64,000 nucleotides of DNA from positions 62,001 to 126,000 of the forward strand of contig JABYQR010000009.1 in the NCBI GenBank assembly GCA_022592445.1, read 5' to 3'. Below are positions 31,526 to 42,025 of this stretch, piece by piece. The notes beneath the pieces were generated by a model. It did no database searches. It had not been told where the DNA came from and saw only the letters and a program-made list of their open reading frames with translations. This stretch comes from Cytidiella melzeri (lineage: Eukaryota; Basidiomycota; Agaricomycetes; Polyporales; Irpicaceae). Both the position numbers and the translations under genes were made by a program. The first letter of the stretch is position 1. The number at the start of each line of letters is the position of its first letter.

Positions 31526-33343
31526 ATGCTTTCCCTCGCATCTGTCATTCTTGCGCTCTCTGTGGCGGCCATGGCCAGTCCGACGCCGACGGTCGATGCC
31601 GATGCCGCAGCCTGTACGGGCACCATCGCCTCCTTGGACGACGTCGCGGCCGCCGTCAAATGCACGACAGTCGTGATCAATGCCTTTACAGTCCCCGCCG
31701 GCGAGGAGTTCACCCTCTCCCTTGCGACTGGGACGACGGTAACCATGAGTACGTCATTCGTGACTCCGTTCTTTTTATAACACAACGAGAAGTGTGACTC
31801 TCACGAATCCTTTCTTGTTTTGTGTGTTCGTGGTAGACGGCGACGTGACCTTCGGCGAGCAGAACTGGGCCGGCCCTCTTTTTCAAGTCAGGTGACTTTT
31901 ATGACTTTCTCCTCCACACGCACATACTGAATATCCTGTCAATATTAGCGGAACTAACATCAACTGTGAGGATCACCGTCGTACCTCCTGGTTGCATAGC
32001 TTCTGAGGCGTGTCATTGACCAAACTAGTTAACGGTAATGGGCACACGTTCAATGGTAACGGTGCTTTCTACTGGGTATGCTTGCCATGTCCTCTCACAA
32101 AATTGACAAACCCTTCTAACACACCCTAGGATGGTCAAGGCGGAAATGGCGGTGTCACAAAGCCCAATCCGATGATGAAGTATGCAGAAGCACATAAATT
32201 GTATCACAAAAACACTGCTCAACTCACTTACCCTGCAGGATTAAGATGTCTGGCCTGTTCACCGTAAGCTAACCGGACTTCAGCAGCCCCTCGTCAATTC
32301 CCTTTCTTACGTCATGTCTTAGAACGTCAAAGTCCTCAACTCGCCCGTGCGCGTGTACAGCATCGGCAACACAGCCGCCCTCACAATGTCGCAGCTAACG
32401 ATTGACAACTGTACGAGGACTTCATTTAATGCACGCTGAGAACACTCCTCTCATCTAGTTGTTGATTTGCAGCCGCCGGCGACGCCCCCAACTCGAAGAG
32501 CGACGGCGCGGCTGCAGGACACAACACTGACGGGTTCGACGTCAGCTCGACGGACCTCATCATCGAGGACAGGTGAACTCCACCCCCAATACTGCCTACT
32601 GTATATTCTCACCCTTCTTTCGTTGATTTCGAAAGCACGGTACACAATCAAGATGATTGCCTCGCTATCAACAAGGGCAGCAACATTGTCTTCCAGCGCA
32701 ACAGCTGCACCGGTGGACACGGTATCTCCATCGGCTCCATCACGAGCGACGCCGTCGTTTCTGGCGTCATAATCCAGGATAACACCATCACGAACAAGTT
32801 CGTGTTTTTTTCCTCCTTGCTCCTCCGTGCTTCAGACGCTGACGAACTTATCCTTTCTTCACCTACTCTGCTTATGTGGACGCAGCGACCAAGCTATCCG
32901 TATCAAGACAGACTCGGACGCAACAAGCGCTTCAGTGACCAACGTGACATACTCAGGCAACACCGCTACCGGACTCCGTCAGTTCGGTGTCCTCATCGAC
33001 CAGAGCTACCCCGACACGCTTGGCACCCCTGGAACGGGCGTCATTATATCTGTACGTACGCCAAACTCTCATTATTCGTACCTAAACCGAATGATATACG
33101 GGCTTTTTAGGACATCAACTTTGTCGGTGCTGAAAACACCTTCGCGGTAGCCAGCGGCGCCGACCGTGTTGCCGTGAACTGCGGCAAGGGTTCCTGCACA
33201 GGTCAGTTGACTCCACTTCTTCTGAAATGCACAGACAACGTTCTTGATCGTCAGGTACTTGGGACTGGTCGGCACTCACCGTCACGGGTGGAACAGCCGG
33301 ACCCATCAACAACTTCAGTGGCATCAAGAACTACAGTCAGTGA
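31526..33343 (+). CDS. Secreted endopolygalacturonase, GH28
   Basis: Twelve exons give 370 residues: 31526-31748, 31837-31891, 31949-31965, 32029-32075, 32130-32179, 32239-32263, 32323-32410, 32473-32572, 32636-32797, 32886-33051, 33111-33201, 33255-33343. Phases all join. The N-terminus MLSLASVILALSVAAMASP is a signal peptide. The GH28 catalytic set is present: NTDGFD (about 186), QDDC (about 207), GHGISIGS (about 229) and RIKT (about 260). The length and lack of extra domains fit an endo-acting enzyme, which hydrolyses alpha-1,4-galacturonan in plant pectin outside the cell. Exon 3 is only 17 nt. The gene suggests a life on plant material. Exo-acting GH28 is the main alternative and less likely. 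Confidence 0.93.
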
Positions 33344-33493
33344 GCGTTGTCCTTGACATGGCAGCAAAGCGGGGTCGAGGCGCGTGTTTGGTGTTCAGCT
33401 TTTTCTTTTTAAACGTTGTATACTCAGTGTTGTTTACGGAAATGAGGAAAAGAGATCGAATAGCATTGCAGTTCCCTATCATATATACTTTCA

Positions 33494-36294
33494 TCATGCG
33501 TAAGAAGCCTGAGATGTACTTGAGAGCTCGCTGAAGCCGTAGCTCTCGCCCTTTGTGAACGCACGGGTACATTGCGCCATCGTGACAGACCTATAAACGA
33601 TACGTAAGGACGATAAAGAATAACAAAAGTAAGTAGGAGCGATGGACTTACGCTCTCGATATGGGGTCTGTCTGATAGAAATTTTCTATGGGCTTCTTGA
33701 ACGGAGCACCCGAGACCTTCGCGCTTGCTGTCCCAGCAATCAAAGCCCTGAGGCCAGCGACAACAGTCTCGATCGACGTTGGCTCTGTAGTGTCGTATCG
33801 AATCAAAGTTGGTGAGATCTCCCACATTCGATCCCGAAGACTCAGGACATCATCATACGGTAGTGGTGAACCGACAATTTCAGAAAGTGCGCTGTTGGCT
33901 TTAATGGGTAAGCAGCAATGTGCATCATGGAACAAACTTACCGGATGATCTTCCAATCTTCTCGTGAGGCACCAGGAGGAGGAACCGCAGCGCGACCGAG
34001 CTGTGATCGACCTTCAGTGTTCACCCATGTTGTTGACTTCTCAGTGAATGCTGCTGCTGGCAAGCACACATCAGCTAATGATGCACCCAAGTCACCATGA
34101 TGGCCTTGGTAGACAACAAAGGCATCCTGAGGTATTGACTTGGGGTCAATTTCGTCAGCATTCAACAAGTAGATGAACTTCGGCTTCGTTGTCGATGCTT
34201 TCTTCGACGGAACGAAGCCAACATCGTAGGCCGCTGCTCGCGATGCAGCCTTTGCAAAACGCGTCAGAGTTGCGTGCCGTGCTTAGGAGCAACGTACTCA
34301 CACGTTGGAGGACACTGAAGCCATTCCATTCCGGAGTAACAAGTCTGCTCTTGTTCTGCTCAACGAACTTTGCAAGGGCATTGTAGACAGCGGCGCCGTC
34401 GGGATGCTCAGCCAAAGCACTTCCGACGATGATGAGAGGGAATTTGGCAGTCTTGAACTTCTCCGCAAACGCACCCTTCCCTGCGACAAAGTCCGCAACA
34501 GCCTTGGCGTCCGCACCAAGGTAGTCGTAGCCGTATGTGGTATCAACACGTTCCCCGATCAGACCAACCTCCAAACCAGTGTGCAACCAGCTCTTGCGGA
34601 TACGCGAGTTCATGACGGCTGCCTCATGTCGTGGGTTGGTACCAACAAGGAGAATAACATCGGCCTTCTCAACACCGGGTAGGGTAGAGTTGAACAGGTA
34701 ATTTGAACGAGCATCGACGGCATGCACCGGAGCGGCGTGCCCACCAACAGAGTCCGTTACGAGGTTATCAGAGCCGAGACGATTGACCAAGTCCTTGAGA
34801 GCCACCAGGGACTCGGTGTCCGCGAGAGCGCCAGCAACGGCCTGGATTTCGTCTCCAATAGCGCCTGTCCGTGCCAACCCTTCCGATACGGCTGACAGAG
34901 CTTCTTCCCATGAGGCGGAAACAAATCTATCACCCTTCTTAACAAGTGGAGTAGTGAGACGTTGGAATCTGAGACCATCGTAAGAGTAACGGGTTTTATC
35001 GCTGATCCACTCCTCGTTGACATCGTCGTTAGGCCGTGGTTGCACTCGCATAACTTGGACACCTCGTGAGTCTACGCGAATATTCGAGCCGACAGCATCC
35101 GTAACATCAACAGAGTCGGTGTGCTTGAGTTCCCAAGGACGAGCATGGAATGCGTACGGTTTGCTGGTGAGAGCACCCACTGGGCATAAGTCGACGACAT
35201 TCCCGGAAAGCTCGGAATCCATGGTTTTCTCAACATACATCCCGATCTGCATGTCGTTTCCACGGCCCGTCGTACCAAGTTCCTCTACACCAGCCACCTC
35301 GTTGGCAAAACGCACACACCGAGTACATTGAATGCAACGGTTCATGGAAGTCTTGACGAGAGGTCCAAGATCCTTGTTCTCCACTGCACGCTTGCCAGCA
35401 ATTTCATGGAACCGTGTGCGATCAGAGCCGTAACGCATAGACTGATCTTGCAGGTCACATTCACCACCCTGATCACAGATAGGACAATCTAGCGGATGAT
35501 TGGAAAGTAGAAATTCCATGACACCCTCACTAATGAAGTCTCAGCTGTTGAGTTCATAAAGAGTTTACTAAACGTACCGAGCCTCATGAACTAGAGGTGT
35601 GTTTGTCCATACCTTCGCTCCAGGCATCGCAGGCATGGCACTGTAGGTTGTATAAGAATCTTGAATGTCTGTTCGGCTGTCGGAGAACGCTTACCAGGAA
35701 GCTATAGGTTTTGGAGAGCGTTCAACTTCTACTAGGCACATACTGTGTGATATGAATGAGCAAACGACGCGTACTCCAACGTTGTACGGGTGGGACGCAC
35801 CGGCAGTTTCCGGCAATTGCAAGTCTTGGAAGGACATGAAGTTAAGTACAGACGTGGATATAGACTTGTGCAGGGGTGTACGCACCGGTCATGGTAACAA
35901 AAGCTTCATGAAGAAAATTGGTGAGCCGGAAATATCAACACTAAGAACGTTCTGTGCGTACCGTGGTATCGTCGCACCAGCAGCCTCACATGCTTGAATC
36001 AATGCAGAACCTAACGAAGCCAACCTTGTCTCAGCAAAACTCCAGCCGTCCGACACCAATTCCTCATACCCTGCGGCACTGTGACCTCCTTCCCGTCCAC
36101 CGTCAAAGTAATGTCTGCTTGTCGCGAGGAAGTTGATGCAAATGTCCTGCGACCTAGGCAAATGCACTCAGCCCATGAACTCACGATACCGACGTATATG
36201 ATGCCTCACCTTGGAAGGGTGAAGTGGAGGGGGCGACAACCCCGAGTATACCCGTCGACGCAGGCCTGGACGCCGAGGATACCAGCCTGAGCAT
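33494..36294 (-). CDS. NADH:ubiquinone oxidoreductase 75/78-kDa subunit (complex I)
   Basis: Eleven exons give 747 residues: 36294-36210, 36153-36070, 36010-35962, 35903-35886, 35824-35801, 35742-35695, 35640-35578, 35529-34302, 34249-33942, 33891-33652, 33590-33494. The start MLRLVSSASRPAS to RRTFAS is a mitochondrial targeting sequence. The ferredoxin-like part carries FCYHDR, NCRMC and SCAMP (cluster N1b). HPLDCPICDQGGECD binds N5, and CIQCTRC with DLCPVGAL binds N4. A molybdopterin-oxidoreductase-like C-terminal domain follows (NADEIDPKSIPQDAF). The subunit passes electrons along its iron-sulphur clusters in the matrix arm; it is NDUFS1 in animals and nuo78 in Neurospora. Exons 4 and 5 are 18 and 24 nt. 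Confidence 0.95.
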
Positions 36295-36716
36295 TGCGAG
36301 AGTCGGCGGTATAAATTATAGTCTAGTGTGCACAGAGAGGTCAGCGTATCAAAGCACGCCGGGGGCGGTAATGTCGTTCTCCTCGTCGTCGTCGCTTTCG
36401 ATGACCACCGAACCGTGGTTAAGCGCTTGACACGCTTTCAGGCGGAGACGGAGCCTGCCGGGGAGCTAACGGGGGTGATGTGATTGGTCAGAGCAAGCGC
36501 ACAGTCATCTCAAGTAAATATGAGAGCAAAGATAGGATAGAATTATATGCAAAGCCAGTAATAATGTGCGAGTAAGGATGCGATAAAGCGACGACGAAAA
36601 CGTGTGCTACAGTGCATAACTATACTACTAGTACAAGTACGAATACAACGACAGACATAAGCGACAACACCGAACACCCCAAGAGCAGAGTAAAAATGTA
36701 GGGCGAGAGAAGGATT
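36295..36716. other. Intergenic region, complex I subunit to 2OG-like gene
   Basis: This 422-bp stretch holds the upstream region of the complex I gene (an AT-rich TATAATTTATA lies just before its ATG, on the minus strand) and the 3' flank of the 2OG-like gene. Nothing else is visible. Confidence 0.4.
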
Positions 36717-38286
36717 TCAGGGAACGTAGACAACAAGCAGCACATTTACAACCAGCTTCTCCAGCTCGCCGGCATGCACGAATGGCACGCGCTCCTTACC
36801 GACGCCTCCCGGAGACGTTGCGGTGGAGAGAACAGTGATATCGGCAGCTGCAATCGGAATCGCACCGCTTCGTTCAACCTTTGTGCGCAGGTCCTCAGTC
36901 GAGCCGTCTGGATCAGGAATGGTTGTTCCTTTTCGTAGAGGCGAGCTCGTACGTGCCATGATACCACCGTGAATCGAATTGCGTGCATTGACGACTATTG
37001 GGCTATCCACGATCTCCACGTTGAAGTCGACGGTCTGGTCCAACGGCCAAATGTATGCGCCTGCGCTCCATCGAAGCTCTGGCTCAAGCTTGTATAGCTT
37101 TAATGCGTGATATAAGATCGAATCGCCGCCCTTCAGCTGCACGACATCACAAAACGTAAGTTGTTGCCGAACTACTCGAGTCAGAAATGTCTAGACTCAC
37201 ATGAGGAACCAACGACTCTGCCAAGGCATCTGCGGGACTGATGCCGTACTCGCTCGTGAGGTGAAATGCAATGCGGCTGCCGCGTGACATGTTGAGCACC
37301 GGCGATAGCAAGTCCAGAAACATGTCGCTTGGGGTAATGAGAGGGTCTGGCTGAATAGCTGCAGGACCGAACGTCTTTACGTGCACAGCATACGAGATGG
37401 TGATTCTGCACCCCCTTGTTACCGGGTCGATTTCATGGTCGCAGTCAGCCATAAAAGCTGTCCACTCCATGTCCCCAGGCTTCCCGCCGCGACCGTGATA
37501 CTTTTCTTCGCTCCCGTCAGCGTTGCGAACCACCAGATCGCCTCCCTTGAATCGAACAGGTAGAGTGACCATTAGGGTGGCCACCCGCATATCGGCTGGA
37601 CGGGGCTGTACCCTCATCCCACTCCCTGTCAGCCATATCTGAAGCTTATCTCGGACTGCCATAAGATAGTGGCCGGTGGGCAACGCAGGGAACAGAGTAT
37701 TTCGGATAGATTCCAGTATAGGGTGATTCGCAATCTCGAGTGTAGCGGTGAGGGGTAGGTGAGGGGGATAGAAGAGCGACTCGTGCTCAGAGAAATCCTC
37801 GAGGCCTGAGGGTGAATGTGGCCTGCACGCGCCGATAAGCACTTCCAAGGAGGGCGGCATATCGTGGTCTGTGTCGATAGGGAAATCCACCGAGTGTGCG
37901 ATGCCACTCTGCGAATCCGTCAATGAGCTACGCGAAACCCACAAAGCCAGTACACTCACTTTTGACCTGAAGAAAAGGATGAGACTTGTCGGATCGACTG
38001 GTATCCGCCCCGCCGCACAAAATGGGCGGGCTTTTGCAGCGATAAGCATGGCAACGCTGGCACGAAACTTGGCTTCAGAGTCATAGTCTGATGATTGTCT
38101 CCGTCGCCGCAGCTTTGGTGACAAGGTCTTTGTGGGCGAGTGCTCAACCTCAAAGTCGGACAAATTCCGGGGGAATGGAAGTCTTTCTGTGTTCCGACTG
38201 GACGAGGAAGAGGACGTCGACGAGGACGAGGCCGCTGACGCGACAGACATCGTCGGTGAAAACTGCATTGTGGTGGCGGTCGGCAT
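36717..38286 (-). CDS. 2OG-Fe(II) oxygenase-like protein, probably without the HxD motif
   Basis: Three exons (38286-37960, 37908-37201, 37136-36717) give 484 residues. The N-terminal 60 residues are serine-rich. The centre reads VATLMVTLPVRFKGGDLVVR, then MEWTAFMADCDHEIDPVTRG and CRITISYAVHV. This is the second half of a prolyl-4-hydroxylase-like double-stranded beta helix found in many basidiomycete proteins (GTLVVCLP..GG.L.VRH; AFYSDCEHEV). The distal histidine and the following arginine are present, but the segment where HxD should lie reads MRVQPRPADMR, without either residue. It may be inactive or use other ligands. The start is the first ATG of the open frame; CTCTACAG just upstream could be a splice acceptor from an earlier exon. 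Confidence 0.6.
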
Positions 38287-39266
38287 AAGGGGTATCTGTA
38301 GAGAGAGAGAGAGAGACAAGAGGCTGGAAAGTGAAGAAGGGCAAGGGAACAGGACCAGATCAAAGGGCGAAAGACCTCAGGCTTATGACGACTATCGGCG
38401 TTGGGCCACCAATCGAAGCCACTTGATATTCGCGAGGACATGCGCATGCAGCGTGTTTAGCGGGAATCCCCGTCAAACCGCCTTTGTACATGGAATCCTG
38501 GATTTGCCGCTGGGTACGTGAGTATAGTGGCATGGCATCCAACATGCCGCGATAGCCTTCGTGACTTCACTGGGCTTATCCCACCCAGTTTCCGGGGTGT
38601 CTTCTCACTGTGGGTCCTTGATAACTCGATGGCGCGAGAGGAGATCGTTTGGTGAGAACCTGGAAGATAGCTCGAAGCACATTAGCAACAGTGGCTGATG
38701 GCGTCGGACAGGATGGACTCAGAGCATTACGCACCCATTGAGATTGTTGAACCGAGACATGTTTGGAACGATGCTCAACAGCTTCCATCAGCCACGAGTG
38801 TGCAACGTGGTAGGTTGGCTGAGCTCAGTGAAGCGACTAAAAGATGATAGGTATCTCCCGGACACCGTTCTGTGAATACTGCGAAGGGTTTCAATCGTGC
38901 CGTCCGCCTGTTCTATAGTGCAATTACCGTCTCGCCGTGGTCATGCACGGTGGTCACAGGTCCTACACGACTGGCAGTGCTGCATAAAGTATATCGCTGC
39001 GGTGTACCGGCACGCTTAGATGTTCAATGTGCATTTAAAACGTGCATGAGGGTTGAGACGAGTGGCAGTCAAGGTCGTGGTAGTTGGTCAAAAGGACATC
39101 ATTCATCTGCAACTGGATCACCACCAAGCGCCCATTTCAACACCTCGATCGTACGTCGTCCAACATCCGTCCGAACAATTAGATGTTTATGTTCAAAGGA
39201 TAATAACGATACAATGCTCTAGCAAGGCCCAAAAGTTCCGAAAAGCATTAACAAAGGCCCCAGGTT
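38287..39266. other. Gene-free stretch, 2OG-like gene to GT90 gene
   Basis: About 980 bp with GA-rich microsatellite-like DNA near 38299-38312 (gagagagagaga). I see no convincing coding exon on either strand. It would contain the promoter of the 2OG-like gene and the 3' flank of the GT90 gene. Confidence 0.4.
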
Positions 39267-41495
39267 TTAGAGGGTAAAGTTCATGGAGTCTCTGTCATCC
39301 GACCACAATCTTGCGTATTCCAAGCACAACCTATAAACATAGGCTGGTAGCCATTCACACGAAGTCAATTATCACGTCATGACAGAACTCTGCGACCCAT
39401 ACCTTCCATGTCCACTCTTCTCCCGAGGGTCCGTTTCCACTGCTTTCCGGCTCGAGCAATACGTCTCAAACGTCTGTCACCGTCTACAGGCCTCCGTTGC
39501 CGAGCAGGTTGTCGCACCGCCGTCGAATTCGCAGCTTTGAGGGTAGAAGTTGTGGCACCAGAGAAAAATGCGTGAATATTGTAAATTTCTTGGTATGATG
39601 CCGAAAGCGGGATGTAATGCAACCTGGCGAAACGGCCGCAGCAGTCAGAAAAATGGCAAACACGTTTCGAACGACGCCACACAAACCAGGGTTGTATCCA
39701 CTCTCCAAAGAACTCGCGGTACACGCTCGCCTTCACCACAGCGCTGTCGGACTCAAGGAACGAGAAGAAGCGACCCGAATAACCCATCCCGTCGACGTCA
39801 ACAAGATATTTGTGCTTCCAGTGATCGCCCAGGTTGACGCCGTGCTCATCGAAGCGGTGGTCATTGACCAAGGCTCGCAGGCCACCAGGGAAATTGAAGG
39901 TGTCCACAAGTTTCACGAACGCCACGTCCATAATCTCTTCATTCAGCTTGGCAACTGGCACTTCCTGGTAGACGTATGTGCTTGACCCCGGAGGGTCTGC
40001 AAACAATATCGTACGGTTAATTCCACTGTTGTCGCTTCCCATTCGCACCAAGCTGCTCACCAAGCGGCTTGAGTGGAATGACAGGGTACGAACTCACTCA
40101 GATTGCTCACCGATGACGCTGATACTGCCCAGCAAACCCAGGAGGCGAGCTCCCTCCGCCGGTCGATGCACCTCTCCAGAAGATCAGATCTTTTTTCTGC
40201 TCCCATGGAGTCTCCATATGATCCACCGGACGAAGTTCCAGGTTGACCGAGTCCCAGCCGTACGTATAACGTCTGGTCTGGCCGTGGTAGTAATGACTTG
40301 GAACTCGAATATCCAAATAACCTGGTGCTTTTGCAGGAGAAAACACGGGGAATAGCACAGGGATTGTGCGCCAGTCAGAAAAGAAGTGTCCTTGATTGTA
40401 ATGTGCCCAGGGGTTGTGACAAAAAGAGTAGTTGCCCTGCAAGTCTGGCGCAAAAGAGAACTCGTCGCTCTGCGCGGTGAGCTGGCTCAGTCGAGACTGC
40501 TGTCCATGGGAGGAGGCACGAGTGGAGGTGAATAGCCTTCGAGCCGGCGACCCAGGCTCACATGTACGACGGAATGCTTCCCAGACGTTGCCCTCACCGC
40601 GCCAATCTGGGGGGTACTGGCCACTCAATTGCGCCGCGACGGCACCTAAGGGGTCCCGTAAGAATCATTGACGAGAGTCTGGACCTCTTACACATACCTT
40701 CAGTAAGGTTTGAGTATCTTCTGTGCTCCCAAGGAACAAGTATGCGCCCTTCTGCCATTGCGTTTATTGGAAAGTCCATGTCTGGTAGCTGCAATCCTGC
40801 AGTTAGATGGAAAGGCTCTCACATCGCATATGAATACGCACTCTGTCCACGAACTTCTCAATCATAAGCGCGAAGCCCTTTGCACGCGCGCTGACGCCTT
40901 CTATACTGTCAAAGCCATCTTTGATGTTCACAGCTTTGCTTTCCCCATCGCGCACTTTGACTACCTCAACAGAGGGTAGATGGCCGGCCTGAATTCGCCT
41001 AAAGCTTCAATCCACGCACAACACACTAGAGCATGGTTTACGCACCAGAGATGCCCGTAGCCTAAACTCAGAGGGGTCCAAATCCCAGAACGGTTCCAGG
41101 TCCTCCGCAATAGCGTTGTACTCGTCTACCATGAGAACGCCGTTATCCTGAATGAATTTCCACCAGTCATCAAAGCCTTTGGGCGGGTCTCGACCAAATC
41201 TTTGTTTGTACTCTGCGACTGCCTGAGGTAACGTTTTGCTCTGGCGTGAGAGGAGGTTGCGAAACTTGGTTTCTGCGTCTGCCATCAACTTTGGGATAGG
41301 GTGCTCCTTGAGGGTTGGCCTTGTGCTTCCTTTGACAAGAGACATAATTGACGGTGCTTTCGGTATCAGGGAGTTGTCGGGGAAGGTTTGTTGGGCTGTT
41401 CGTCGTGCGGACCATAGCCCTGCTTGCATGAAGACGGCGGATACTGCGATTATGAAGAATAGCCCCCTCTTCGAGCCGGGGATGGCTTCGAGCAT
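39267..41495 (-). CDS. GT90 (CAP10-type) glycosyltransferase
   Basis: Seven exons (41495-41046, 40988-40838, 40796-40698, 40645-40111, 40067-39687, 39623-39403, 39343-39267) give 637 residues with consistent phases. A hydrophobic segment, GLFFIIAVSAVFMQAGLW (residues 10-27), makes it a type II Golgi or ER protein. The CAP10 domain includes LPDMDFPINAM and ILVPWEH, PWAHYNQGHFFSDWRTIP, KKDLIFWRGASTGG, KYLVDVDGMGYSGRF and HYIPLSASYQEIYN. GT90 enzymes add xylose or glucose; in Cryptococcus relatives act in capsule and glycan xylosylation. The acceptor here is unknown. Introns include two of only 41 and 43 nt. Confidence 0.9.
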
Positions 41496-42025
41496 TGTTA
41501 CAGCTCCAGAGTGTCGGAGAAAAAGGGGGAAGTCGACAGCCCAAGGGAAATCTCGGTGATCAATAGCTCATACGAGTGGCAAAAGGAGGAGGAGAGTTGT
41601 ATCGACAGTAAGAGGTGACAGTGCAGTTGCTCGCTGGCTCGTCACATTGGTCCGGCTCTAAACCGTGCAAGTCAATCTGAACCGAACCCGCAGCACAGCG
41701 TCACCGACGTCACAAAGTCGTGACGTTTCCTGATTGGGTCGTCTGACTATGAAGGTACGCTAAACTCGAGCTCGTCTGGGACGGCGACGAGTATGATACT
41801 CTGCTCTTGTCTGCGTAGCTCTTTGACCCGCGGAACATTGTCTACAGCGTGAGCGAACTTGAACAGCTAGCCATCTCGAAATCTGGTTTCCGAAACAACC
41901 GAGGTTGCCGCAGCTACCATAACAGTTGGGGAACGGTTGAAGCGGCGGTGCGTAGCACGCAAAGCTCGTCCTTGTCTCACAACCTCACACCCTGACCACG
42001 TCAGTCTCCAACTACAGACCACATA
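41496..42025. promoter_or_regulatory. Divergent promoter, GT90 and AMSH-like genes, with CRE-like sites
   Basis: The two genes start back to back 530 bp apart. Near the middle, GACGTCAC (41706-41713) and TGACGT (41721-41726) are CRE/ATF-type bZIP half or full sites arranged as cgtcac...gtgacg. Their use is inferred only from sequence. Confidence 0.4.

Noticed and set aside
38295..38315. GA repeat as a regulatory element
   Set aside because: A short dinucleotide run near a gene start is common; nothing shows function.
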